Source of the DNA: Pomacea canaliculata
Lineage: Eukaryota; Mollusca; Gastropoda; Architaenioglossa; Ampullariidae
DNA length: 64,000 nucleotides
Assembly: GCF_003073045.1 (NCBI RefSeq)
Contig: NC_037594.1
Location: forward strand, 28,632,737 to 28,696,736
Direction of reading: 5' to 3'
A program made the translations under genes and the position numbers. Under the pieces are notes generated by a model. The model made no database searches, was not told where the DNA came from, and saw nothing but the letters and a program-made list of their open reading frames with translations. Numbering within the stretch: the stretch's first letter is position 1; each line of letters begins with the position of its first letter. Below, piece after piece: positions 1 to 12,294 of the stretch.

Positions 1-2109
1 CCCCTCGCGCCACTTTTGAAGAGGGCTTTTCAGGTAATGATAAGCCTGGCCACGTGCGAGGGTCGGCGTCTTCGTTGCCACCCGCTAAGCCGCTGGGATG
101 CCGTCGAACCGTCCGTCCACACAGACACCCGCTTTTTTTCCAGACTGGAAGCCCTATTAGACGGCTCATGTGCAGCTTTTGTGCATCTCTCTCTTCACTA
201 GGATGCTGATGATGCTCGGGATTTGTCTGGGTTTCATTTCCTTCTAGAGACGACTGGAGGGTTGTATTGGAGGAAACGGCTTTATGCACCGAGTTTATGG
301 TAGACGACAGGAGCTAGACTGCATCTATTCCCTTGTCCTACAAATAACACAGTTGTAGGTTTGAGGAATCCCCTTGAATGAGAAGGACCTTCCTTTTCTG
401 GCTGTCTGTTTTCATTGGTCTGAAAAAATCCTAAATTTTGTATTTGAAAGTTTTCTTGGGTCCCCAACATTCATTCATAAATGCTCCACATAACCAGGGA
501 CGATTTGTAGGAAGGAGGAAAAATATAATAATTTTATAATATAACTATCACTTTAGTTATGTTAGCTCTATAACTAAGTTCTACTCTCCTTCCCCATTTT
601 GTCTTCTTACTCACGTGGTATAGTCGTTCGTTTCAATAGTCGTTCAGAAATGAATACTCTCCGCTCCACCACAGACGAACACTTGAAAGCAGGATACAGA
701 AGTACATGTTCGTTCGTGAAACAAAATACAGAATTAATTCATTGTCCTAATGTACTCCTTGTGTATGAGGTATCAACTGCACTTACAGCATCACGAACAC
801 ATTAACCCTTTTATCCCAATGTGGTTGATCTAAAAATACCCGGCTGTGCTGCGGGTCCAGTTACATGGCAAGATTCTTGCTTCTCACCTTTGGTTTGCCC
901 ATCGCCCTCGGCCACGTCTCCCTCCCACACCTCAGCAATGGCGTGCGTGACCGGCAAGTGGAGGAGAGGCGGGGTGTTGCAGCTGCCATTTTCCATGCCA
1001 GCGAGATTTATGCGTGCGTGTAGCCCGAGCAGGCAGGGAGAGAAAGGCTGTCAAGAGCTCAAGTCGAGAAATTACCCGTGAAATGTTCAATCAGCATAAT
1101 AAAGGACGTGAAGGCAGTTGGGCATCAGCGCGGGAATCTGGGCTGGAGAGCTTGTGGAAGGGTCGTCGGCCCCTGTCTGAGATTTCTGCCGGTCGTGTGT
1201 CATGCGTGCGCACTCGCACGTGTGTGTATGTGTGTGTGTGAGAGAAAAAGGAAGGATGGGTTGATGGGATAACACCTTCAGCAAGTTTTCCCAAACTGTC
1301 ATTGTTATTGGGCAAGAAAAATTAAAGAAAGATAAAGATGTTTATGTTTAAATTAGAAAAAAAGGTAGAAAAATCGAAGCGAATGAAAGGGATCGAATTC
1401 TGATACTTTTACTAGCCATCACACTAATCAGTATTCCAGAGATGACTACAAACCTGGGTGGAAGGGTAGATCCACTGGCTGGTATATTTCTTCTGTTTCA
1501 TTTAGTGTTCCAGAATTTCAGGAGCGAAAAACACAACATTTCTCTCAAGTGTTTCTCTGAACATTTTCGACAGACTCTGTATCAAGAACCACGCGCGCTC
1601 ACCCTCTCTGTCCAGTTCTTGTTTGTGGTTATGGATGGCAGCTGAACTCAGGGCCTGGAGCATCAAAACAGTTTATAGTACCGCGTGCTCGTGAACTAAA
1701 ATATAATGTTGCTATTGCTTTCTGAGGGACAGGAGATACAGAGAGATATCTGGGAAATGCACGTGTGTCAGCAGCAGACGCTCTGTGTGAGCAATAGTAC
1801 AGGTCACAGGTCATAGGTCACGCGCGCAGTGGGCGAGGGGAGTGACGACAAGTAAGAAAGCTTCAAGAGAACCTTGTCTTCCTATAACCTGGATAAGTGG
1901 TTTGTCTTGGTTTGTCTCTCTCTCTTCATCGCCGTCTTTCCTCCTTCTCTCTCTTTACCATTCTGTCCTCTCTGTTTGAGTTTTGTTTGTGCTCATCTGC
2001 AATAAATATTTATATTCAGTATGTTGTTACAAGTTTAACATGGTATAAACACGAAGAATAATTATTAAAAAATTAAGTTAAATACATTTGGACTCTTCCT
2101 TGTCTGCAG
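1..2109 (+). other. Upstream/intronic sequence before the ASNS terminal exon
   Basis: About 2.1 kb with no exon I can support. It should be the last intron (and possibly earlier gene body) of the asparagine synthetase gene, because it ends in a splice acceptor (TGTCTGCAG at 2101-2109). Bases 1-33 end in CAG followed by GTAATG and could be an exon edge, but the expected ASNS sequence before this point is not visible. A short GT run lies near 1218-1240. Confidence 0.5.
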
Positions 2110-2307
2110 GTCAACGACAGCGAGCTGGAGGAGGCCGGGAAACTCTTCAAGCACAACACACCCAGAACCAAGGAGGCGCTGTTCTACCGCAAGCTTTTTG
2201 AAGCCAAGTACCCGACCAAGGGCTCATGGATCCCCTACTTCTGGATGCCCCGTTGGTCTACTTCAGATGACCCGTCCGCGCGCACCCTCAAGCATTACAA
2301 GCAGTAG
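2110..2307 (+). CDS. ASNS: Asparagine synthetase [glutamine-hydrolysing], C-terminal exon (partial gene)
   Basis: This is the last coding exon of a glutamine-dependent asparagine synthetase, the cytosolic enzyme that makes asparagine from aspartate, glutamine and ATP. The exon opens in phase 0 directly after acceptor TGTCTGCAG and encodes 65 residues before TAG. It contains the conserved C-terminal landmarks of animal ASNS: NTPRTKEALFYRKLFEAKYP, then WIPYFWMPRW, then DPSARTLKHYK close to the end. The last few residues of the vertebrate protein (after HYK) are shortened here to a single Q. Only the tail of the synthetase domain is present; the glutaminase domain and ATP-pyrophosphatase motifs lie upstream of the window. 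Recognition is from family knowledge of the ASNS C-terminus and is strong. No frame damage is seen. Confidence 0.92.
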   Translation, partial: VNDSELEEAGKLFKHNTPRTKEALFYRKLFEAKYPTKGSWIPYFWMPRWSTSDDPSARTLKHYKQ

Positions 2308-2640
2308 AGGTCCCGGATGTAGAACAAAAGCTGGTCGTCGCATCCCTCCCTCTCCTCGCCCCCCTATGGTCGCCGCTGTGATCAGCAATGGCACACCGTG
2401 TCCTCCAGATCATCTGATGGGTGTAACCATTCCAACAGTTTCACGCGGTATTGTTGTCTTCAAGGGGATGAGATTCTGGAGGACTTCAAAACTGTGTTCT
2501 ATATTAAGTTAGTCTTGAAAGTTTCTTTTTTCATTTTCATTTCTTCTTCCTTTAGACATTAATTAGTGAGTTTAGGACTCATAAAAGATTACTCGAAACT
2601 CTTTCACGGGGATTTGTTCTAACTGCAATAAAAATTTATT
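2308..2640 (+). other. ASNS: ASNS 3' UTR with poly(A) signal
   Basis: The AT-rich tail after the ASNS stop codon carries a canonical AATAAA at 2627-2632, giving a 3' UTR of roughly 330-350 nt. This is the first AATAAA after the stop. Cleavage is expected shortly after the listed end. Confidence 0.6.
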
Positions 2641-5600
2641 TTGAAAAGCATAACGAGAGTTGTGTTTTCGGGTGGTGCTTGCAATGGATGTTCGGGGTCC
2701 AAGAGGCAGAGACAGAGACAGATACCTGACATTAATCTCATAGAATTGTAGTCATGTAGACTGTCTGATTCTAACGACAACATGAAACCTATTTGTAATG
2801 CCACAATCATAGTAAATAGAAACTCAGTCTTTAAAGTATTTTTGTAACTAGTGCGTTGCCATAAAGATTTCTCTCTCAGGTTCTCCTTCGTTGTCACCGA
2901 GCGAAAACGTGGGAAACGGATTCCAAAGAATACTTTATGTAAATCTCCTTTCCCAGCAAGCTTCTTTCTAGACGGTAGCAGAACATTTTTGCAGACAAAA
3001 TGGATCTGAATATTTTATATTAATATGTAAGGGGACGAAAGAAAGCTCCTTGAAGCCAGGCGATGTTGCCAGTGCCAAAAGAAAAAAAGTTCTAAGTATT
3101 GTTTCGAAATAGACCCAAAGTATGAAAGTCTTACAATATCTCGTGAAATGAATGTATGCAAAGATCATTTGTCCGTTTCGGCAATGGCACTGTAAGAGTT
3201 CCCCTTTCGGCATTTATTTCCTAGCTTTTGCTGAGCCGCTGCTGACAAAGTCTTCCAACAAAAGACACATCTCCTGATTTCCCTGCGAACAGAAGCACCG
3301 TAGGGCTCACTCTTAGAGCAGACCTTGTCTGACGTTAATGACGATGTGAGCGTACGCTGGACCCTTTTGTGGAACAAGATTATAGGGCCTTAAAGTCAAT
3401 GCCCTGTCAAGAATGGTTGCCAGGCTGGCTTCAGGATCATCGGTGATCTATTGTTTAAGCCCCCGGCAGTCCATTCCCACTGAATCCAGTAATGGGTCAG
3501 GGGTCAAACCGCTGACGACGTCTTTCAGGCTGTGTTAGTAGTCTTCTTCTCTGGGTTTGCCCAACTCTTATGGAGATGAAGACTAACTGGATTTTCGTCC
3601 CACTTTCCTGTATTTTATCCACAGCATTTGTCTTGTGTCGCTGTAGTTACCTTTCTTCTCCTGACAAATCTGCGCCTGTTGTCCGTCAGTCACAGAAATG
3701 TACATAACATATACTGACAAAAACAATAACGCAGATTGGTCGAAATACATAAAAGGAATGCAGAATAAAAAAATGCTTTAATCTCAAAATATTTCTAAAC
3801 ATATTTTCATGCAAGAAATTTAAATGTTCGTTTGGTAAATGTCGGATGGATTAATTTCTCTAGTTTCCAATTAAGTGGCAACTTCTCTCCGTGTGTCCTC
3901 GAACTAAAAGCAAGCTCTGCTCGTCATGATTTAGCGAAATAAAGCAAATAACAGCAAAAATATATGACGAAGACACACGCATACCTACAGATACATATAG
4001 ACACACTCATTCACGCATACGCCCACGCGCGTGCAAAACTGTAAATGAATCCATTGTTACAAATCCAGGTCAGCTCAAATCCTTTGCCTCATACACAATC
4101 AAAGGCATAAATCAACGAAGTCTTTCAAATACATTCGACTCCTATTACCGTTTAAGTTACAGGACTCTGCTCCTTCTCTTGCACTGAGCGGTTAAAGATA
4201 TGTTTGGCTATAAAAAAAAAAGTTCTCAGCAAATATTTGCCAAACGTGAAGACCTGGAAGATTTCCAGACTTTCTGTTCACAGCATCTTTCTCATGTTCA
4301 CGATAGGTGCTGTGTGTTCAGATGATTTCTGTCTGGTGATTCCAATGACATTTTACTTCCAGAATTGCTCTGCAAGCATGCTTTAGCAGCTTTATTAGTC
4401 AGTTTACTTTAAGAATTAAATTGTCTTTATTTCCTGCTAGAAAGTCGTGATAATGTGATGAGCTCACGTATCATATCGCTTGCTTTTCGACTTGATTTGA
4501 AGTCTTTGTGGGAAAAAAATAATTTTATTGACACAATATGTTTTGATGCCTGGAGAAATGTAGGGGAGAAGTTTGTCTCTGCTGACAATCGCCGTCTTCT
4601 TACTGTATCGTGGAGACAGATTATTTGATACAATATTTCAAATATTTTTACAATGCACTCATCATACTGCAAACAGTAAATCACAAACTTTTTGCAGCTC
4701 CTGCTTCGGATTTTTTGTAGTTTTAGCTCCTTTTTTGTTCTTGTTTATTTTTATTAGCTGTCATAAACCAACCAGTGAGTGTGTGTGTGTGTGTGTGTGA
4801 ATAATTGCTCATCATGTCGTCAAGACATGCTAAGGATCGTTTACATGCACCCCATCCCTCCCTACCCTCCAGCAGAGTCGAACCTTTAGTTAGTCCTCCT
4901 AACGTGGTTTTCTTGTTCACAATATAACAAAGCCTGGATGAGACACACAAGAAGCGTTCATTAAACTCTTGTGGTCAGTTCCTGTTATTCCTATCCTTGG
5001 TTTCAAAAAGGAGGCTTGAAAAAGAGAATGGACTTTCGAACCTTCTTCGGCGTGTCTTTAATTTGTGTCTGATGCAAGAAGCCCTACGCAGACTGGCATG
5101 ACAGAGAGTAAGCCAGAGAGGACAAAAGAAACCTCAGCGTATTTGTTAGTCAAACTTGTTCCTTGCTGTTTGAAGGAGCGAGAGGGTGGCGGCCATTGAA
5201 AGAAGTAGTCTTCCTGCAATGTCGCAGACTTGAAGTCCTCTGATACTCTCATTGTCATGGGCTGTACCCTGCGGCGTCTGGATTCCGGTTCTCATTGTTG
5301 TACACGAACCTATGTGGGGATTGAACTTGAGTAGGGGTGTCGCATCATTGTATATCTCACGAACAGTGACCTATGAGTGTGCAGACATTAAAATAATCGT
5401 CATTTGTATCCTCAGCCACGTCTAACCTCTCATTGATACAACTGCTTACATTCCGTCTACACGCAAAAATCCGTGAGTACAGAAAGAATGCAACTCAGAA
5501 CTAACGAATAAAATTTAAAGCAACATTATAATTCTTTGCTAACTTCTCGATTTCGCCTATATCGAGACCCCTTGGGATGAAATCGTGAAACTACAGTTTT

Positions 5601-7803
5601 AAAAAAAAAACCACGAAGAAAGGGAAAGTAAAGTGTAGAAAAATTTTAAAGGTACTTTGTTACGAGAAAGGAGAACACTATACTTTTTAAAAGTAAAATC
5701 TGCCATTAACTTTTCTTCAAGTATGCAAATTTTTCCTTTAATGAGTCCTGAAACTAAAATTGCTTTCAAAAACTCATACCATTTGAGGGAAAGAGGTGAA
5801 AAGTGTTTTACGAGGAGAGAAAAAAGTATCAAACTTGACGAATCCTGGTTGGAAGTCAATGGATCGAGGATGGACAAAAACTCTTTCAATTCTTTAACAT
5901 ATTATAGACAAAAATATTTGCACAGAAATGACAGTTTTACTTGGCCAAAAGAAGGGATGATAATGATGTGAATCTTAGACCTTGATGTAATCAAAAAGCA
6001 AAAACGTAGAATTTGATTACCATTTTGAACACAGAGAAAAGCTGGCAATGCAGACAGCGGCTCATGTATCTAATTTGTCATTTATTAATCAGATATTTCA
6101 AAAACTAGACATGAAACGTCAGTTCTTTCTTCATCCTTGATGATGTGATCGTGTCTTGTGGTCGGTGCGAGGTGCATATGATGAAATATTCAAGGGCTGA
6201 AATCGGTTGAGGTTTGTAAACAAAATGAGGTTTGTATTTATGTAAAGATGTATATTTTTGTATAATAAGATTTTAGTTTTAGCTGCACGCACCACAAATA
6301 CAAGGTGTTTATTTACAATTAGATACAAGTTGTTCTGCTCCGACAGACCTGTTCAGCAACATTTTTCTCCCACTTACTACATTCTTGAGATGTTTGTAAG
6401 CTTCGATGCCTTAAATAAATAAACAACAAATCCGTCTATTGCATGATTTGTACCCTACTTATGATATCAATTTTTTAAAATACTGGTAAGGATTAAATTA
6501 CTGAATAATGGTATATGGTTCCAATACTGTTTATTCATGAAGGGATTTTAAAGCCAGTTCCTTCGCTTAATTCTTCCACCGTTTACTGAACGTCTGAGAA
6601 CTGCCAGGACAAAAGCTTCGGCCATTAAAAGCAAAAGAACGTAGATAATGAGATAGGGAAGATTTGGCGAGGAGCTTAAAAAAAAATAGACGGAATTGTA
6701 AACTGGACTGCAACTTCCTGGAGTGTCCAAGACATTCAAGGCAGATGGAGGACGAAGCAATAAGCGGCCACTCGGATGGCCTTGCAAAAGAACTCGGAGA
6801 AGCACACGGAGGAATACAATGGCGAGAAAGGCGAGACCAGAATAGCAAGTGGTCCTCTAGCAAACATTTCCTCAATGCTCCCGAGAAAATGTGTCCAACA
6901 GGGTGTACGTTGCTGTCGTGAAGTGCATTTGAAACACAAAAGGCACAACAGACAAACCGACAATAAAAAGCACCACCAAGAACTGCTGCTGCCGCTGCTG
7001 TCGTTGGAAAGCCCTGCAGCTGAACCGGAAATGACCCCAGGCCTTTGCTGGCGGCTGCGCATGGAAAGCTTGGAGAAAGGTGTACCTGCTCGATGGAAGA
7101 AGGAGGGATAACTAGAAACATTACCTCGCGGTGTCAGGAACCACACATCCTGCTACAACCTGGCGTTACTATTTATAAACCAACCGTAAATCAGACGAAA
7201 GCGTCGTGACTGCCATTGTGGCGGTAACTGGAGTTTATGGGGAGGTGATTCTACTCCCGCACGAGAAACAATTCTATTCAGTCTTTCTGAAGAATAGTGC
7301 AGCAGAAGGAAACAATCAAAATAGGAATGCGTCAAAAGGTCAGGTGTGGGTGGAGACGAGAAGGCTAAAACCAGAAAAAAAGATCGAGAATAAAGAAAGA
7401 AAATCGGTATTTACAAAAACAAAAGAAAATACAAACAAAAGACGACAAAAGAGAAAAATATTCACATAGAGAGATTTGAAAGAGGACTGGTGCTTTTGTG
7501 AACGATCGTAGAACGGAAAGGTGCGCTGGGCACAAGGACAACGATATTCGGAAGAACTAAAGAATCAGTCACATATAACGAATGCTTATTTATTTAAAAT
7601 GTTTGCTAGAGCGTAAATGTGTACTTGATTGTTTTGATGTTTATTTTCATCTAAAAAGACACGCTTTTCAAACTGACTGTGAGAATATGAGCTTTAGTTG
7701 CAATCCTCTAAAATTTCTTCACTCATTTACCCATTTATTCACTCGCTTGTTGATTTATTCTTCAATTCATTCCTTCATTCAATCTTTCTTTCATTTATTC
7801 ATC
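2641..7803. other. Intergenic stretch without supported gene
   Basis: No exon with convincing splice sites and recognisable protein was found. There is a (GT) run at 4780-4799. At 6567-7146 the stop density is low in several frames at once (up to 184 codons on the - strand), but no reading has a recognisable domain, and the overlapping opens on both strands suggest a composition effect. Confidence 0.4.
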
Positions 7804-7884
7804 ACTTCATTTATTCGTTCGTTTCACATTACTTCATTTATTCGTTCGTTTCACATTACTTCATTTATTCGTTCGTTTCAAATG
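7804..7884. repeat. 27-bp tandem repeat, 3 copies
   Basis: Three adjacent units of 27 bp start at 7804, 7831 and 7858. Each opens ACTTCATTTATTCGTTCGTT, and the first two are identical. The surrounding 7720-7800 is a looser TTCATTCATTTATT-type low-complexity tract, from which this minisatellite probably grew. Confidence 0.85.
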
Positions 7885-8202
7885 TTTACTTAATTATCGA
7901 GATGGTTGAAGACTGGACTGTTTAGTATTCATCTGGACCCCGCAGCATCGCCCCTTGACATGTCATGTTGATGTCATCAACATCTGCCCTCGTCACTGTG
8001 ACAAGAGACGTGAACGATCTCTGTGTGAGTGTTCACTAAACAAAGCGCCTCCCCGGCCAACAGCTCTAGTGTCATGTTACGTCACGTGAGTGGACATCCG
8101 GGAAACACGTCCCCACCATGACACACCAGACACAGTCAGGGTCAGCAAGCACTTTCTCTTTTCTTTCTCCCTTTCTCGCATCTCGTACAAAAACAAAGAC
8201 CA

Positions 8203-8279
8203 GGGCCCAGGTGCACGACGTATCGCGAACGTAATCGCTACGTGATTCTCACGTAAGGACGTGACGTGCATCCGGGCCC
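8203..8279. repeat. Short fold-back (inverted-repeat) element
   Basis: A 77-bp segment begins GGGCCCAGGTGCACGACGT and ends with an imperfect reverse complement (GGGCCCGGATGCACGTCACG read on the - strand). The middle holds further palindromic ACGT/TACG words. This is the form of a small fold-back MITE or a strong hairpin. No target duplication was identified. Confidence 0.55.
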
Positions 8280-11200
8280 ACAACGCTGAACACACCAGAC
8301 GACATGATCTGAAATGATGGTGTAGCGAACTAAAGACTGTGTGGAAAAGAAACAGTCTTCTCAACTCTTGTTATTAACTTTGATGTTTTCTTTTATAAAT
8401 TAATAATTATTACCCCGAAAAAAGAATTAGAATGGCATTAATTTAATTCCTGACCCTTTTCATAAAGAATAGCTCTGTTACAAACTCTTCTCATTTTTCA
8501 GCCAAGTCTTTTCATTTCACCACAACTAACTTTTTTTGTCTTATCGTCCTAATTTCTTTTCTTTAATGCTATTAGAAAATAAGATCCTATTACGACTTGT
8601 CAGATAAAAAAAAATAAGAAAAAAATCAGTCAGTAGGTTTGAGTAATGTGTGCTGTGTCCTCGTGAAATAATTAGTCAACAAAAACGTTTTCAAAGGTGT
8701 TCATCAAACATGATGAAACATTTATGAAGAAAAGAATTAACCGAAGTTTATGTAGCTCCATATACTAAGACCTTACAAAGCGTCTTCTGAAGTAGCGCCA
8801 TCTACCTGTGAAGTATAGACATTTAGAACTTCCGGCTTCGTTGCTAGCGGCTGTGATAGTGTAATAAAGGTCCTAACATTGAATAATGATGTCGAATTGT
8901 TAACAAAGGACTCCGCTCTGTCTTAAGCACTTTAAGTTTTTAAAAAAATTCGAGAACTGGATGTTTTCGTGTTGGAGAAATTCGCATTTTCGTTATAATC
9001 TTACAGACATCTTGAATTTCATCATAACGGGCAATAATTTCTCCTTTTTAAACACATTTCATAAGTGTAGGACAATGTGTCTGTAGGCATGTAAACATGA
9101 GCATACATAGGTTCATGTGATGCTATAAAATTACAACAATTATTTTTCCAGCAGCTTTATGTCTTTCTTCGTCTAGACGCCATTAGACTACAAAGCTTTT
9201 TGCCGACCATGTTTTAGTACTTATTGAAAATCGGTTATCTTTTATAGAGGGAGGTATGGTTTTGAAGTTCCTGTGTACTATACATTAAATTTTCAGCCTG
9301 TAACAACCCTTACCAAAGGTCCACCCCATGTGATTGTTTCGCAAGATGTCGTGTGACTTGTGTAGTCGATGTTGAAGTAAGAGGTTTACTAGAGGCTACA
9401 ATAAACTGCGCCAATAAGCATCAATCACCCTCCTGACTGCACAAGTAATAAAACTTGGCAAAAGACATCTGAATGAAAACATTCAAACATATAATTTAGG
9501 ATGATTTTATCGGCTGCAATAAATAAATTATTATCATCTTATTTGACTGACAGGTTCATCGCAGGAGGGCTAGAAGTATGACAGAAAGATAAATAAACAA
9601 GCAAACAGAAAGTCAAATATAAAATAAACTAAAAATACGATTGGTGAGACGGATGAAAAACAAACGAGAGTAAGTGAAATGTCACGAAGATCCTCTAACT
9701 CCTCTTATGTCGCTCGCAGTTCTCAAGCGCATGGGGAAAGCAGAATGTGATCCATTAACTTCATTTTGCTCTCCAATATTTCCATCTGCATTTCCATTAT
9801 AGATCCTCAGTGAAAAAAAATCTTTAAACGAACTCCATAATCAGATTTACATCTGCACTGTGTAACTTTGCAAAATAAGAGAAAAACATGTAAAACCTCC
9901 AGCGGATGTCTACAATTAGTCAGGTAGTCGTGTGGTCGTGGACAAAGGAAGCAGACGGTCAGCTGGAACGAATAAAAGTAATAAAGTTTAGGGAGAACTC
10001 TTAAGTTGCATGCTCTTCCCTGTGATGCCCCCAGGACTCGCGATACAGCAAGTCAGAGGTTAACTCAGTGAAAGCCTCCGACTTCGGACGGTGCAAAACG
10101 CTTTCCAGAAATCGCGGGAGCCACCGAAATGGCTATTTTGTATAGTTAGATTGAAAACTGAGGTAGGGAAATGTTTCTAGGAGAATACGGGAAACATTCC
10201 TACATGCAAACACATGTAAACACATGCACGCAAGCACACGACAAGCGCAGGCACACACACACACACGCGCGCGTTTTTATTCTTGTTCACAATCCATATT
10301 ATTAGTTCTGTTTTCAATGGTGTATAGATTGGATTAATATCATAGCTACTAACCTGGGCAGATACATATAAAATGAAAAAAGTTTTTTATTTGATTTAGG
10401 GAGATCATTGTCTTTAAGTGTGAAGAAATAGCTGTGGCAAAAATATCAAAGAGTCATTCTCTCCTCGCAATGGAAGTGCACAGATTGTCGAGAAGAAATA
10501 AGCTTCATACAACCCTGGCGCCATCATTTTATTTCTTTCCTGTCATTCACCTTTGAACCAGCCTTCTGGCGTCCTTCACTTGGTGTTTTATTGCCATCTG
10601 CTGTCTTTGTGTCTACAGAAAGTGTTTGCAATTTCGCCAAGAAACAGTTTCAAGCCAGAATTTCATCTCTCCTGCGTGCAGTCTCTGCCATCTCATTTCG
10701 AGTTACTTTATTATTCTAGTTCCTTAACTTGTCTGAAGTCCCCGTGCATGATCTTCCATCTTCTCCTCCACAACTCTTCTGAAGTGTAAGTCCTGCAGGG
10801 GACACGTAGTCTCTACGGCGCCGGTTTTCAAGTGACCATCCTTTCTTTCTCTCTTTGGTTTGCTAAAGGCTTCAAAAACGTTGTTGTTTCCGTTAGTATC
10901 GACCTTAAAGTCCTTCAAAACATTGCTTTTTCCTTTAGTATCGACCATGAGGCAGTTATTTAGGAAAGATGACAGAGGTGCCTGAGGTCACAACGCAGAT
11001 CCAATGGGGAAACAGTTTTCAACTGCGTGTCCACTTAAAGATGTAAAAGAAGACCAGAGGCTCTAAACGACCAAAATTGCTGCTGTAATGAATAAAACCT
11101 GAATGACCTGCGGCAGGTTCTCCCTCTCTACAACGGGGAACTTTATAACAAAGGAACAAAGACCAACGCTTTTGCCTAAAAATACCAGCAAAGGAGGTCA

Positions 11201-11990
11201 CAGCAAACTGCTCGGACTTCAAGAACGTATTCAAATATTACAACTGGCAGTTTTATTTTCTTTTATCTTTTTTCTTAGAATTCTATCCTCCTCCTCATCA
11301 TCATCATCATCCTGCTCCTCCTCCTCCACCTGATGATGTAGCAGCGGCAGAAGAAGAAGCAGCATTCATTATCAATCCCCTCTCTGCAGCTGTTACATTT
11401 ACCGACATTCCTATCTGATGATAGATCGCAACGACCACGTGGTCGTCAAAACCCATTCGCTAGTCTGGGCAGCAGTCTTGTAATCCTAGGTCACGTGATA
11501 GCTGCAATGTTTAAAGTCTTTTATGTCTTGAATGGAACCGAATGCTTCGCTCAAATTTCAATGTTTAGTATCTAACCCCATTCATTTGAGAATAATTTTA
11601 GCACTCGGACTAACTGGGTGGCCACATCTGGTAACATTCAATCTTATAACAGCGTGAATACTAAGTCACCCTGTATCATTAACCGTGTACATACAGACTA
11701 AGCCACTATGTAGAAAGCTGGTGTGGCGATGTATCTTGTGAAGTGTAATCACTCATTCTAAAAGCCTCCTGCTGGCAGAAAATTCTGCAGATTCAAGAAA
11801 AAATACAGAGGTTGGCAACTGCTGAAAACAAGTTTTAAAAGTTACAGCAAAGTTTCGGGTGAACTTTTTTCCTGTCTTTGTTCTGTAGGCGTAGCAAGAA
11901 AAGAAACCACTTCAGTCATTGCCTTTTTTTAAACGCCTAATCGATTCTTGATTGCACGCGCAACAAGACACTATCAAGCCTCCGCTGGCA
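8280..11990. other. Intergenic stretch without supported gene
   Basis: AT-rich sequence with scattered homopolymers, a CA/CG dinucleotide run at 10250-10275 and a short trinucleotide-rich patch (TCC/TCA, GAAGAAG) at 11285-11360. No coding exon, tRNA or transposon was recognised. Confidence 0.4.
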
Positions 11991-12127
11991 TGACGTCACC
12001 GGAAGTCGGAGCCCGCTAATTTTGATTGGTTATATTCGGTCTGGTGAGCCCACGACCTGAAAGTCTGCTTCAGCGCGTTTTCTAGACGTCACGCGCTGAT
12101 TTTAACACTTAGCTCGCTATTCCTAAA
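11991..12127 (+). promoter_or_regulatory. Candidate housekeeping-type promoter (CRE + ETS + CCAAT, TATA-less)
   Basis: TGACGTCA (11991-11998) overlaps ACCGGAAGT (11998-12006), a perfect CRE abutting an ETS core, followed by an inverted CCAAT box (ATTGG, 12025-12029) and another GACGTCAC at about 12085. The segment is more GC-rich than its surroundings. This arrangement is typical of TATA-less animal housekeeping promoters. An ATG with a splice donor follows immediately (12128-12160), which fits a transcription start in this region. The function is inferred from the motifs only. Confidence 0.5.
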
Positions 12128-12160
12128 ATGTCTGTGGCTGCCCTGAATATGAGATGCAAG
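12128..12160 (+). CDS. Candidate first coding exon (11 codons) of an unidentified gene
   Basis: ATG in a fair context (AAAATGT) opens MSVAALNMRCK, and the frame ends exactly at AAG followed by GTAAAG, a good splice donor, in phase 0. It sits just downstream of a CRE/ETS/CCAAT promoter-like block. The gene is not recognised. A phase-compatible candidate exon on the same strand begins at 19022, but a link between the two is speculation across about 6.9 kb. Confidence 0.35.
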
Positions 12161-12294
12161 GTAAAGCTAAACAGTTTGAAGTTCTGATTTTTTTTTTACG
12201 TTGAAATACCTGGAGGTTTGTTGTTCGGTATTTTGCTCACCTTTGTTTGCCTTATCTACTAATAAAAATGCCTTTTGAGAAACGAATCATTTTC

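Noticed and set aside
1..33. Possible penultimate ASNS exon ending CAG followed by GTAATG
   Set aside because: One frame reads ...EEGFS before the edge, loosely like the ASNS KEAFSDG region, but the preceding conserved WRP motif is absent and an intervening exon of the right phases was not found.
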